From Rhodobacteraceae bacterium UBA6236 (lineage in GTDB: Bacteria; Pseudomonadota; Alphaproteobacteria; Rhodobacterales; Rhodobacteraceae), in the NCBI GenBank assembly GCA_002440945.1, contig DJWG01000050.1, positions 148-40,048 of the forward strand: a stretch of DNA of 39,901 nt, in the 5' to 3' direction. Positions 1-7,751 of this stretch are shown here, piece after piece. The notes beneath the pieces are model-generated. The model saw nothing but the letters and a program-made list of their open reading frames with translations, searched no databases and was not told the origin of the DNA. A program made the translations under genes and the position numbers. Every line of letters starts with the position of its first letter. The first letter of the stretch is position 1.

Positions 1-581
1 TGCTGCTTCTGGACGAGCCGCTTTCGGCGCTGGACCTGAAGCTGCGCAAGGAAATGCAGAGCGAACTCAAGCGCCTGCAGCGCGAAACCGGGATCACCTT
101 CATCTTCGTGACCCATGATCAAGAAGAAGCCCTGACCATGTCGGACCGCATCGCCGTCATGTCGGCGGGCCGGATCCAGCAGATGGGCACCCCGCGCGAG
201 ATCTACACCCAGCCCGTCAACCGCTTTGTCGCGGGTTTCATCGGCGAGACGAATTTCCTGCCGGCCGAGGTCAAGGACGGCCAGGCGGCGCTGCCGGGGG
301 GCGTGACGATTCCCGTCATGGCGCGCGATGGCCGCGCGACGCTGGCGGTGCGGCCCGAACTCCTGCGGATCGTCGCGGCCGGAACCCCCGGCGCCCTGCC
401 CGCCACGGTGGCCGACGCCGTCTATTTCGGCACCGACAGCCATGTTCACGCCCGCCTGTCCGATGGGGCCGAAGTCGTCGTCCGCGTCCAGTCCGGGGCC
501 GAGGGCGCGGCGATCCCGGCGGCGGGCAGCGCGGTCGGCATCGCCATCGCGCCGGGCGCGCTTCAGGTGCTGGAGGACTGA
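1..581 (+). CDS. potA: Polyamine-type ABC transporter ATP-binding protein (PotA-like), 5' end cut off
   Basis: C-terminal part of the ATPase that powers import of spermidine/putrescine-type substrates across the inner membrane. The reading frame is open from base 3 and begins inside the nucleotide-binding domain: LLLDEP is the Walker B strand with the catalytic Glu, SALD the D-loop, and the His of FVTHDQEEA the switch histidine. After about residue 75 follows the TOBE-type regulatory domain ([13 protein letters not shown], then [11 protein letters not shown]) that marks the PotA/CysA-type subfamily. Walker A and the signature motif lie left of the window. It ends 3 bases before the first permease gene, whose ribosome site GGAGG (573-577) lies inside this gene, so translation is probably coupled. 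The substrate class is inferred from family and gene order; the exact polyamine or amino compound cannot be read from sequence. Confidence 0.93.
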   Translation, partial: LLLDEPLSALDLKLRKEMQSELKRLQRETGITFIFVTHDQEEALTMSDRIAVMSAGRIQQMGTPREIYTQPVNRFVAGFIGETNFLPAEVKDGQAALPGGVTIPVMARDGRATLAVRPELLRIVAAGTPGALPATVADAVYFGTDSHVHARLSDGAEVVVRVQSGAEGAAIPAAGSAVGIAIAPGALQVLED

Positions 582-584
582 CCC

Positions 585-1496
585 ATGGCGCTTACGCTGG
601 AGGAACAGACCACCCGCGATCAGGTGCGCCGCAACTGGTGGCTGAGCCTGCCCGCACTGGTCATCCTGATGGTCGCGGCCATCGGGCCGCTGATCGTGGT
701 GCTGGTCTATTCCTTTCTGACCCCGGGCGAGTATGGCAACGTGGAATGGAAGTTCTCGACCGAAGGCTGGATGTCGGTCTTCGTGACCAAGGACATCTTC
801 GACGAGACCTGGAAGCTGGCTGACGCCCATGTGACGATCTTCTGGCGGTCGGTGAAGCTGTCGCTGCTGACGACGGGGCTGACGCTTGCAGTGGGATTTC
901 CGACCGCCTGGTTCATCGCCACAAGGCCCGCGCGCGCCAAGGCGCTGTGGCTCTTTCTGATCACGATCCCTTTCTGGACCAATCTCCTGATCCGCACCTT
1001 CGCCATCAACCAGATCATCCGCAACGAAGGCCTGCTGAACACCATGCTTCTGAAGCTGGGCGTGATTTCGGCCCCCTTGCAGATCACCTATACCGATACG
1101 GCGGTGCTGATCGGCATGGTCTATGTCTATCTGCCGCTGATGGTGCTGCCGCTTTTCGCCTCGATCGACCGCTTCGACATGCGGCTGCTCGAGGCGGCAT
1201 ATGACCTGTACGCCAGCCGCGCGCAGGCGCTGCGCCGGGTGATCCTGCCGCTGGTGAAGCCGGGGATCGTGGCGGGGTCGATCCTGGTCTTCATCCCCTG
1301 TCTCGGCGCTTATGTGACGCCGCGCATCCTTGGCGGCGGAAAGCTGATGATGATCGGCAACTTCATCGAGTTGCAATTCGGACAGGGCCGCAACTGGCCC
1401 CTGGGCGCGGCGATCTCGATCCTGCTGCTGATAATCGTCTCGGTCGCGCTGGTCTTTTATGTCCGCGCCATCAACGGAGAAAACCGCGATGCGTGA
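585..1496 (+). CDS. potB: ABC transporter permease, PotB type
   Basis: Inner-membrane subunit of the polyamine-type importer, 303 aa. A first membrane segment near residues 20-43 (LPALVILMVAAIGPLIVVLV) is followed by a periplasmic stretch and about five further hydrophobic helices. The cytoplasmic coupling loop that docks on the ATPase is visible as EAAYDLYASRAQALRRVILP, the EAA motif of binding-protein-dependent permeases, with Tyr-Ala where Gly-Ala is usual. The start is supported by GGAGG 8 bases upstream. It overlaps the second permease gene by 8 bases. Gene order ATPase-permease-permease-binding protein equals potABCD. The family assignment is firm; PotB rather than PotH or an opine-type paralogue is inference. 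Confidence 0.92.
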   Translation: MALTLEEQTTRDQVRRNWWLSLPALVILMVAAIGPLIVVLVYSFLTPGEYGNVEWKFSTEGWMSVFVTKDIFDETWKLADAHVTIFWRSVKLSLLTTGLTLAVGFPTAWFIATRPARAKALWLFLITIPFWTNLLIRTFAINQIIRNEGLLNTMLLKLGVISAPLQITYTDTAVLIGMVYVYLPLMVLPLFASIDRFDMRLLEAAYDLYASRAQALRRVILPLVKPGIVAGSILVFIPCLGAYVTPRILGGGKLMMIGNFIELQFGQGRNWPLGAAISILLLIIVSVALVFYVRAINGENRDA

Positions 1497-2292
1497 ACGC
1501 GGCTTTTCTGTCACCCGCCTGCCGGGGTTCGCCACCATCGCGGTGGCGGTCTTCGTGCTGCTTTACCTGCCGATCGTGACGCTGGTCATCTATTCCTTCA
1601 ACACCGGCACCAGCCCCTCGACCTGGGAGGGGTTTTCGCTGCACTGGTATGCGCTGGCCTGGCAGAATTCACAGGTGAAGGACGCGACCGTCGTGTCGCT
1701 GGTCGTGGCAAGCTTTGCCGCCGTGATCTCGACGGCCGTGGCGACGATGGCGGCGCTGGGGACGACGCGGCAGAAGGCGTTCCGGGGCCAGACGCTGATC
1801 TATGTGATGATCAACCAGCCGCTCATGGTGCCCGAGATCGTCACCGCCGTGGCCTTGCTCCTGGTGTTTGCAGTGGTCCGGCAATGGACGGGATACACCG
1901 GGCTTGGCTATCTGATCCTTGCGCATTCGGCCTTCTGCATTCCCTTTGCCTACCTGCCGATCCGGGCGCGGCTGGAAAGCATGGACCTGACGCTGGAAAC
2001 CGCCGCCGCGGATCTTTACGCCAGCCGTTGGCAGACCTTCCGGCGCGTGACGCTGCCGCTTCTGGCGCCTGCCGTAGCGGCGGGGGCGATGCTGGCTTTC
2101 GTCATTTCGCTTGATGACGTCGTCATCACCGAATTCGTCAAGTCGCCCGGGCAGGATACGCTGCCCACCTATATGCTCGGTCAGCTTCGCCGCGCGATGA
2201 ACCCGGACGTGAACGCCATCTCGACGATGCTCTTGGGCGTCACCCTGGTTCTCCTGAGCCTGTTTTACATGATCACACGAAAGCGGGACTGA
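1489..2292 (+). CDS. potC: ABC transporter permease, PotC type
   Basis: Second transmembrane subunit of the importer, 267 aa, with about six hydrophobic helices. The first is at residues 10-33 and is followed by IYSFNTG, typical of PotC/PotI. The coupling loop reads ETAAADLYASRWQTFRRVTLP. The segment FVISLDDVVITEF before the last helices is also characteristic of this family. An in-frame ATG lies 30 bases upstream (1459), but 1489 is preferred: it follows a purine-rich AACGGAGAAAA stretch and gives a normal N-terminus (MRERGFSVTRLPGFA). The overlap with the previous gene suggests coupled translation and balanced subunit amounts. Confidence 0.92.
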   Translation: MRERGFSVTRLPGFATIAVAVFVLLYLPIVTLVIYSFNTGTSPSTWEGFSLHWYALAWQNSQVKDATVVSLVVASFAAVISTAVATMAALGTTRQKAFRGQTLIYVMINQPLMVPEIVTAVALLLVFAVVRQWTGYTGLGYLILAHSAFCIPFAYLPIRARLESMDLTLETAAADLYASRWQTFRRVTLPLLAPAVAAGAMLAFVISLDDVVITEFVKSPGQDTLPTYMLGQLRRAMNPDVNAISTMLLGVTLVLLSLFYMITRKRD

Positions 2293-2324
2293 ACCCGCGA
2301 GCCCATCCAACCAAGGAGAGAGAG

Positions 2325-3350
2325 ATGAAAAGACTGCTTCTGGCCACCTCGCTGCTGGCGGCCTCGACCGGGTTTGCCGCCGCCGAGGGTGAGCTGTTCC
2401 TTTACAACTGGGGCAACTACACCAGCCCCGATGTGGTGAAGAAGTTCGAGGAGAAATACGGCGTCAAGGTGACGATCACCGACTTCGACAGCAACGACAC
2501 CGCCTTGGCCAAGGTCGAGGCCGGGGCCTCGGGCTTTGACCTCGTGGTTCCCTCGGCCGGGTTCGTCGACATCTATGCGCAAAAGGGGCTGATCCAGGAA
2601 CTGGACCTGTCGAAACTGCCCAACCGGAAGAACATCGCCCCCGAGTGGATGGATGTCGAATGGGACAAGGGCCGCAAGTGGTCGATCCCCTATCAGTGGG
2701 GATCGACGGGCGTTTCGGTGAACACCAAGGACTATGGCGGCGACATCAATACCTCGGCCATCTTCCTTGATCCGCCGGCGGAATTGCAGGGCAAGATCAA
2801 CGTGATCCCGGAAATGGGCGATGTCATGGCGCTGGCCACCATGTATTACGGCGGCAAGGTCTGCGACGACAGCCCCGAGGTGATGAAGAAGGTCCGCGAC
2901 GGGCTGCTGGCCGCGAAGCCCAAGTGGATGTCGATGGATTATTCGACCGTCGAGAAGATGGGCAACCACGACTATGCCGCCACGGTCGACTGGAACGGGT
3001 CGGCCATGCGGGCGCGTCTGAAGAACCCGGACGTGGCCTACGGCTATCCGAAAGAGGGCTACGGCCTCTGGATGGACAACGTGGTGCTGCTGAAGGACGC
3101 GCGAAACGTCGAGAACGCCTATCTGTTCATGGACTTCATCATGGAACCCGAGAACGCCGCCGGCCTGTCGGCCTTCGCGCGCTACGCGAACGGCATCGCC
3201 GGGTCGGACGCCTTCATGCCCGAGGACATGAAGACGGCGCCCGAAATCGTGCCGCCGGCCCAGTTCAAGGAAAATGGTCACTTCGTCACCACATGTTCGG
3301 GGAAGGCACTGGAATACCAGACGGCGATCTGGACCGAGTTGCAGAAGTGA
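2325..3350 (+). CDS. potD: Periplasmic polyamine-type substrate-binding protein
   Basis: Captures the substrate in the periplasm and delivers it to the two permeases. 341 aa, near the family's usual length. Residues 1-20 form a signal peptide (MKRLLL, hydrophobic core, AAA cleavage region before EGELFLYNWGNY). The mature start LFLYNWGNYTSPDVVKKFEEKYGVKV is the PotD/PotF signature, and the later IPYQWGSTGVSVN and ATVDWNGSAM segments line the binding cleft in this family. A strong ribosome site (AAGGAGAGAGAG) lies just before the ATG. The 32-base gap from potC and the strong site agree with the usual excess of binding protein over membrane subunits. Two hairpins follow the stop codon. Confidence 0.93.
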   Translation: MKRLLLATSLLAASTGFAAAEGELFLYNWGNYTSPDVVKKFEEKYGVKVTITDFDSNDTALAKVEAGASGFDLVVPSAGFVDIYAQKGLIQELDLSKLPNRKNIAPEWMDVEWDKGRKWSIPYQWGSTGVSVNTKDYGGDINTSAIFLDPPAELQGKINVIPEMGDVMALATMYYGGKVCDDSPEVMKKVRDGLLAAKPKWMSMDYSTVEKMGNHDYAATVDWNGSAMRARLKNPDVAYGYPKEGYGLWMDNVVLLKDARNVENAYLFMDFIMEPENAAGLSAFARYANGIAGSDAFMPEDMKTAPEIVPPAQFKENGHFVTTCSGKALEYQTAIWTELQK

Positions 3351-3355
3351 ATTGT

Positions 3356-3381
3356 GCCGGCCGGGTCAATGTCCGGCCGGC
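3356..3381 (+). terminator. Stem-loop after the transporter operon
   Basis: GCCGGCCGG (3356-3364) and CCGGCCGGC (3373-3381) form a perfect 9-bp stem with an 8-base loop, 5 bases after the binding-protein stop codon. No T-run follows, so it may act as an mRNA 3' stabiliser or a Rho-assisted end rather than a classical intrinsic terminator. Confidence 0.6.
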
Positions 3382-3384
3382 GAT

Positions 3385-3438
3385 GCGGGGGGCTGTCTGC
3401 CCCCCGCGCCCCCCGAGGATATTTGCGCCAAGATGAAG
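3385..3438 (+). repeat. G/C hairpin with GAGGATATTT and AAGATGAAG tail (probable dispersed Rhodobacteraceae intergenic element)
   Basis: GCGGGGGGC (3385-3393) pairs perfectly with GCCCCCCGC (3399-3407) around the loop TGTCT. It is followed by CCCCCCGAGGATATTT (to 3424) and AAGATGAAG (3430-3438). From memory, very similar strings occur many times between genes in Rhodobacter, Paracoccus and Roseobacter relatives; I cannot confirm the copy number here and saw only this copy in the window. It may act as a second terminator hairpin after the transporter operon or as a REP-like repeat. Confidence 0.5.
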
Positions 3439-3515
3439 GAGGACAAGCGCTTACCTTCGCAGGTGCAGCATGATATGGGGAGGGTGACGTTTCCCGCGTG
3501 AAGGTGAGGGGTCCG

Positions 3516-6326
3516 ATGCACCTGCACAGTGAAAGTCCGAGCGAGATTCCGGCCGGGACTCCGGCCGGCGATCCCTTTGTCGAAAGCGCCGCAGCGGTGC
3601 TGGAGCGTCTGCAGTCGGATGGCCGCACGGGGCTTTCCGGGGGCGAGGCACGGGCCCGCCTCGGGCGGTTTGGCCGCAATGAGCTGGCGCAGGCGGCGCC
3701 GGTTCCGGGCTGGCGGAAGTTCCTTCTTCAGTTTGCCGATATGCTGGTGATCCTGCTGATGGTCGCGGGGCTGGTGTCCGCGGCGCTCTGGCTTGTCGAG
3801 AGGGACTCGGCACTGCCCTATGAGGCCATCGCGATCCTTGCCATCGTGATCCTGAATGCGGTGATGGGCCATTTGCAGCAGTCGCGCGCGGAAGAGGCGG
3901 TGGCGGCGCTGAAGCAGATGTCGGCGGCGCAGGCCAGGGTTCTGCGGGACGGAGTCCGGCAAGCGGTTCCGGCGGCGGAGGTGGTCCCGGGCGACATCAT
4001 CCTGATCGAGGAAGGCGATACCGTTCCCGCCGATGCCCGGCTGATCGCGGTCACGTCCTTGCAGACCGCGGAAGCCGCCCTGACCGGGGAAAGCCTGCCG
4101 GTGGCCAAGCAGATCGCGCCCGTCGAGGCGGGGGCGGCCTTGGGGGACCGGTCGAACATGGTCTTCAGCGGCACTTCGGTGACCTATGGGCATGGGCGCG
4201 CGGTTGTGACCGCGACCGGGATGCAGACCGAGATGGGCCGTATCGCGGGCCTTCTGGAGGAGGCGAAGGCCGAGGTCACGCCCTTGCAGCGGCAGCTTGA
4301 CCGGGTGGGGCGGGGGCTTGCGATCATCGTCGTGGGGATCGCGGCGGTGATGATCGGCACGATCCTGATGGTGGCCGAGGTGCGGAGCCTGTCGGCGCTT
4401 TTCGACGTCCTGATCCTTGGCGTGGCGCTTGCGGTTGCGGCCGTGCCGGAAGGGCTGCCTGCCGTGGTGACGGCGGTGCTGTCGATCGGGGTGCAGCGCA
4501 TGGCGCGCCGCAATGCCATCGTGCGGCATCTGGCGGCGGTCGAGACGCTTGGGGCGGCCGATGTCATCGCCTCGGACAAGACCGGGACACTGACGCGCAA
4601 TGAAATGACGGTGCGCGCGGTGCTGACCGCCTGTGGCCGGGCGAATTTCACCGGCACCGGCTATGCCCCGGAGGGCGAGGTCACCTGTCCGTCCGGCGGC
4701 CCGGTGGGGGGTGAGCTTCAGACGCTGGTCCGGCGGGCGCTGATCGTGGCCGAACGCGCCAACAACGCCGTGATCCATGAACGGGACGGGCAATGGCGCG
4801 TGCAGGGCGATCCGACCGAGGGCGCGCTGATCGTGGCGGCGCGGAAGGCGGGGCTTGAAGGCGGCGCGATGGACCGGCGCTTCCTCCGCCGGGGCGAGGT
4901 GCCGTTTTCGTCCGAGCGCAAGATCATGAGCACGATCCATGAAGACGCGGAACAGGACCGCCTGCTGGCGCTGACCAAGGGCGCGCCGGACGTGCTGCTT
5001 GCGCGCTGTTCGCGGGAGATGATCGGCGAGGAGGAGCGCCCCCTGACCGATACGCGCCGGGCCGAGATCCTGGCCCAGAACGAAGCCCTGGCCGCCGAGG
5101 CGCTGCGGACCCTGGGCGTGGCCTTCCGCCCGCTGCCCGATGAAGCAGGCTTCGACAGCGGCGTCGAGGAGGATCTGTGTTTCCTTGGCCTCATCGGCAT
5201 GATCGACCCGCCGCGCCCCGAGGCGCAGGAGGCGGTCGCGCGGGCGAAGGGCGCGGGCATCCGTCCGATCATGATCACCGGCGATCATCCGGTGACGGCG
5301 CTGGTGATCGCCACCGAACTTGGCATCGCCACCGGAACCCGCGCCATCACCGGCCACCAGATCGAGGCGATGACCGAGGTCGAGCTTGACCGCGCCGTTG
5401 CCGAGGTTTCGGTCTTTGCGCGGGTGAACCCCGAACACAAGCTGCGGATCGTCAAGGCCCTGCAACGCGGCGGCAAGACCGTGGCGATGACCGGCGACGG
5501 GGTGAACGACGCGCCGGCGCTGAAGACCGCCGACATCGGCATCGCCATGGGCATCACCGGAACGGACGTTTCGCAAGAGGCCGCCGACATGGTGCTGACC
5601 GACGACAACTTCGCCACCATCGTCGCCGCGGTCGAAGTCGGGCGCTCGATCTATTCGAATATCCGCAAGTTCCTGCGCTATCTGCTGTCCTCGAACATCG
5701 GCGAGGTGCTGACGATGTTCCTCGGCGTCCTTCTGGCACCGGTCATCGGCCTTGGCACCGGGGCGGACGGCGTGGTGCTGCCGCTTCTGGCGACGCAGAT
5801 CCTCTGGATCAACCTTGTCACCGATGGCGCGCCTGCGTTGGCGCTGGGGATCGACCCGCCCGATGGGCGCGTCATGGACCGCAAGCCCCGCCCGAAGGCC
5901 GAGCCGGTCATCACCGGGCGCATGTGGCGGGGGATCTTCTTTGTCGGCGCGGTCATGGCGGTCGGCACGCTTTATGTGCTGGATGCCGCGCTGCCGGGCG
6001 GGCTGGTCGAGGGGACGGGGACCATCGGTTATGCGCAGACGATGGCCTTCACCACGCTGATGCTTTTCCAGCTGTTCAACGCCTTCAACGCCCGATCGGA
6101 CGAACGAAGCGCCTTTGACGGGCTCTTCCGCAACCGCTGGCTTTGGGGCGCGGTGGGCCTGTCGCTGGGGCTTCATGCGCTGGTGATCTATCTGCCTTTC
6201 CTGCAGAAGGCGTTTTCGACCACCGCGCTCAGTGCGGGCGACTGGCTCATCTCTGCGCTGGTTGCCAGTTCGGTCCTGTGGCTCCGCGAAGGGACGAAGC
6301 TTTTGGCGCGCAGGCGCGGGGGCTGA
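3516..6326 (+). CDS. Calcium-transporting P-type ATPase (P2A family)
   Basis: Inner-membrane pump coupling ATP hydrolysis to cation export, 936 aa. From the N-terminus: cation-ATPase N domain (residues 18-75), TGES of the actuator domain (190-193), the M4 PEGLP motif, the phosphorylated Asp in DKTGTLT (Asp354), the nucleotide-binding domain with KGAPDVLL, the hinge GDGVNDAP, and C-terminal helices. Residues matching both SERCA Ca2+ sites are visible: Glu of PEGLP, Asn and Glu of SSNIGEV, and Asn, Thr and Asp of NLVTDG. This argues for Ca2+ (or Mn2+) rather than heavy metals or K+. ATG 3516 is preferred over GTG 3498 because AAGGTGAGG lies 6-7 bases before it. A convergent hairpin follows. No regulator is adjacent. 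Confidence 0.9.
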   Translation: MHLHSESPSEIPAGTPAGDPFVESAAAVLERLQSDGRTGLSGGEARARLGRFGRNELAQAAPVPGWRKFLLQFADMLVILLMVAGLVSAALWLVERDSALPYEAIAILAIVILNAVMGHLQQSRAEEAVAALKQMSAAQARVLRDGVRQAVPAAEVVPGDIILIEEGDTVPADARLIAVTSLQTAEAALTGESLPVAKQIAPVEAGAALGDRSNMVFSGTSVTYGHGRAVVTATGMQTEMGRIAGLLEEAKAEVTPLQRQLDRVGRGLAIIVVGIAAVMIGTILMVAEVRSLSALFDVLILGVALAVAAVPEGLPAVVTAVLSIGVQRMARRNAIVRHLAAVETLGAADVIASDKTGTLTRNEMTVRAVLTACGRANFTGTGYAPEGEVTCPSGGPVGGELQTLVRRALIVAERANNAVIHERDGQWRVQGDPTEGALIVAARKAGLEGGAMDRRFLRRGEVPFSSERKIMSTIHEDAEQDRLLALTKGAPDVLLARCSREMIGEEERPLTDTRRAEILAQNEALAAEALRTLGVAFRPLPDEAGFDSGVEEDLCFLGLIGMIDPPRPEAQEAVARAKGAGIRPIMITGDHPVTALVIATELGIATGTRAITGHQIEAMTEVELDRAVAEVSVFARVNPEHKLRIVKALQRGGKTVAMTGDGVNDAPALKTADIGIAMGITGTDVSQEAADMVLTDDNFATIVAAVEVGRSIYSNIRKFLRYLLSSNIGEVLTMFLGVLLAPVIGLGTGADGVVLPLLATQILWINLVTDGAPALALGIDPPDGRVMDRKPRPKAEPVITGRMWRGIFFVGAVMAVGTLYVLDAALPGGLVEGTGTIGYAQTMAFTTLMLFQLFNAFNARSDERSAFDGLFRNRWLWGAVGLSLGLHALVIYLPFLQKAFSTTALSAGDWLISALVASSVLWLREGTKLLARRRGG

Positions 6327-6330
6327 ATTG

Positions 6331-6346
6331 GGCGGGCGGGCCCGCC
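6331..6346. terminator. Short bidirectional hairpin between convergent genes
   Basis: GGCGGG (6331-6336) and CCCGCC (6341-6346) form a 6-bp GC stem with a 4-base loop, fitted exactly between the stop codons of the P-type ATPase and the convergent Rrf2 regulator. No T-tract is present. Confidence 0.45.
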
Positions 6347-6347
6347 G

Positions 6348-6782
6348 TCAGACCGCTTCGGGCAGGTCCGACAGCGGGAACAAGGGCAGCGCCACATCCG
6401 CGAGCGTGGATCGGTTGAGGTCGGCCAGGAAGGCTTCTTCAGCCGACCTCAGGCGGGCCTTCAACCGGCAGCAATTGGCGACCGTGCAGGTGATGCCTTC
6501 GGTGGCGAAGCAATCGACCAGCGGCTGGCCGGTCTGCAACAGCCGCACGACATCCCCCAGCCGGATCTCTGATGGCGGACGTGCCAGCGTCGCGCCGCCG
6601 CCGCCGCCGCGCCGGGTGACGACGATGCCGCCTTGCGCCAGCGCCGCCATGATCTTGGTCAGGTGGTTGCGCGACAGCGAAAACTCCTCGGCCAGTTCGG
6701 CCGTCGAAAAGGCCCGGTCCGGCGCCGAGGCCATGCGCATCAGCGCGCGCAGTCCGAAATCTGTGAAGGAGGTCAGGCGCAT
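6348..6782 (-). CDS. nsrR: Rrf2-family NO-sensing repressor, NsrR-like
   Basis: Predicted Fe-S transcription repressor that releases DNA when nitric oxide attacks its cluster. 144 aa. The N-terminus MRLTSFTDFGLRALMRMAS is nearly that of known NsrR proteins, including Asp8, a cluster ligand in Streptomyces NsrR. The winged helix covers about residues 1-80 (SLSRNHLTKIM recognition helix, then a run of five Gly in the wing). Cys91, Cys99 and Cys104/Cys105 (CFATEGITCTVANCCRL) match the NsrR cysteine cluster, though the first gap is longer than in E. coli (Cys91, 96, 102) and the last position is a Cys pair. It is transcribed away from a truncated-hemoglobin operon across 86 bases holding operator-like repeats, so it probably controls that operon and itself. 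IscR or RirA are less likely because of the N-terminus and neighbours. Confidence 0.87.
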   Translation of the reverse strand: MRLTSFTDFGLRALMRMASAPDRAFSTAELAEEFSLSRNHLTKIMAALAQGGIVVTRRGGGGGATLARPPSEIRLGDVVRLLQTGQPLVDCFATEGITCTVANCCRLKARLRSAEEAFLADLNRSTLADVALPLFPLSDLPEAV

Positions 6783-6800
6783 GTGAACTCTGGCTGAAAA

Positions 6801-6815
6801 GGTATTTACAAACCG
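6801..6815 (+). promoter_or_regulatory. Candidate NsrR operator half (site 1, regulator-proximal)
   Basis: GGTATTTACAAACCG lies 18 bases before the nsrR-like start codon. It matches the minus strand of site 2 (GGTATTTGCAATGCC) at 11 of 15 positions, including the shared GGTATTT-n-CAA core. Its own symmetry is poor, so it would be a weaker or half site, suited to autoregulation. TTTACA (6805-6810) inside it could also serve as a -35 element. Confidence 0.45.
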
Positions 6816-6830
6816 TCTTACGATGCCCTA

Positions 6831-6851
6831 ATTGGCATTGCAAATACCAAT
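6831..6851. promoter_or_regulatory. Near-perfect 21-base palindrome, candidate NsrR operator (site 2)
   Basis: The arms ATTGGCATT and AATACCAAT flank a GCA centre; 8 of 10 symmetric base pairs match. It ends 17 bases before the truncated-hemoglobin start codon, so a bound repressor would cover the start of the operon. The AT-rich ATT/AAT arms spaced like two 11-base half sites resemble the general form of NsrR boxes. TTGGCA (6832-6837) within it resembles a -35 element. Confidence 0.6.
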
Positions 6852-6868
6852 TCATAGGGTGCCTCCGA

Positions 6869-7330
6869 ATGACCCTCCAGACGTCCCCCGAAGTGATGAC
6901 CTCGGCCCGGCCTGAAATGACGGCCGACCTGATGGCGCGCACCGGGCTTTCGGACGCGGTCCTGTCGCGGCTTGTGCACGGGTTCTACGACCGGGTGCGC
7001 GCTGATCCGATGCTGGGGCCGGTCTTTGACGAACGGATCAAGGACTGGGGGCCGCATCTGGCGCGCATGGTGGAATTCTGGTCCTCGGTCGCGCTGATGA
7101 CCGGGCGCTACCACGGTGCGCCGATGCCGAAGCATCTGCCGCTGCCGGTCGATCAATCGCATTTCGACCGCTGGCTCGCGCTCTTTCGCCAGACCGCGAC
7201 CGAGGTCTGCACGCCCGAGGGTGCCGCCTGGGTGATCGAACGGGCCGAACGGATCGCCTTTTCGATCCATGCCAATATCCAAGATGCCCGCAACCGCTAT
7301 GGCCAAGGGGGCCTGCCGCCGAAGCTGTGA
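6869..7330 (+). CDS. Group III truncated hemoglobin
   Basis: Small cytoplasmic heme protein of the trHb3 (Ctb-like) class, 153 aa, implicated in this family in binding or detoxifying NO and O2. The globin core runs from about residue 25 (SDAVLSRLVHGFYDRVRADPMLGPVFDERI) to 145. RYHGAPMPKHLPLPVDQSHFDRWLALF contains the proximal heme His (in PKH) and the HF.RWL helix typical of group III. Length is slightly above the usual ~130 aa because of a 20-residue N-terminal extension; ATG 6896 or 6917 could be the true start, since the ribosome site before 6869 is weak. It is first in a same-strand chain ending in NnrS and lies directly behind a palindromic site opposite an NsrR-like gene, so NO induction is the likely control. 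Confidence 0.87.
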   Translation: MTLQTSPEVMTSARPEMTADLMARTGLSDAVLSRLVHGFYDRVRADPMLGPVFDERIKDWGPHLARMVEFWSSVALMTGRYHGAPMPKHLPLPVDQSHFDRWLALFRQTATEVCTPEGAAWVIERAERIAFSIHANIQDARNRYGQGGLPPKL

Positions 7331-7367
7331 CGGCGGAAGGGGCGGGAAGGAAGAAGGGAGAAGCGCG

Positions 7368-7751
7368 ATGAGCCGACCGGAAATCCACCTGCACCGCGTC
7401 TACGACACCTCTGAAACCAGTGGCGCCCGGATATTGGTCGACCGGCTCTGGCCGCGCGGGATGGCCAAGGCGCGCCTGCACCTCGATGACTGGATCAAGG
7501 AAGTCGCGCCCAGTGACGAGCTGCGCCACCTGCTTCACGACGACCCGACCCGCTGGGCAGAGTTCACCCATCGCTACACCGCCGAACTGGACCGGGCGCC
7601 CGATGCCGTGGCACGCTGTCTGGACTGGTGCGATCGCGGCCCGGTGACGCTGATGTTCGCGGCCAGGGACGCCGATCACAACAACGCCGTGGTCCTGCGG
7701 GACTACCTCATCGCCCAACAGAAGAAGGAGCGCCGGCACCATGCCCAATGA
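7368..7751 (+). CDS. DUF488 family protein
   Basis: 127 aa cytoplasmic protein of unknown biochemical role. The family hallmarks are all there: VYDTSETSGARILVDRLWPRGMAK, WIKEVAPSDELRHLLHDDP and FTHRYTAEL. DUF488 proteins are small alpha/beta proteins rich in conserved Arg, Trp and Asp; I know of no proven reaction. The start is set by AAGAAGGGAGAAG 6-15 bases upstream. It sits 37 bases after the truncated hemoglobin and overlaps the next gene by 11 bases. The context makes a role in nitrosative stress likely, but that is inference only. Confidence 0.85.
   Translation: MSRPEIHLHRVYDTSETSGARILVDRLWPRGMAKARLHLDDWIKEVAPSDELRHLLHDDPTRWAEFTHRYTAELDRAPDAVARCLDWCDRGPVTLMFAARDADHNNAVVLRDYLIAQQKKERRHHAQ

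Noticed and set aside
3366..6176. A 936-codon open frame on the minus strand across the P-type ATPase
   Set aside because: It is antisense to an unmistakable P-type ATPase, rich in His, Arg, Pro and Gln as expected from a GC-rich shadow frame, and has no recognisable domain.
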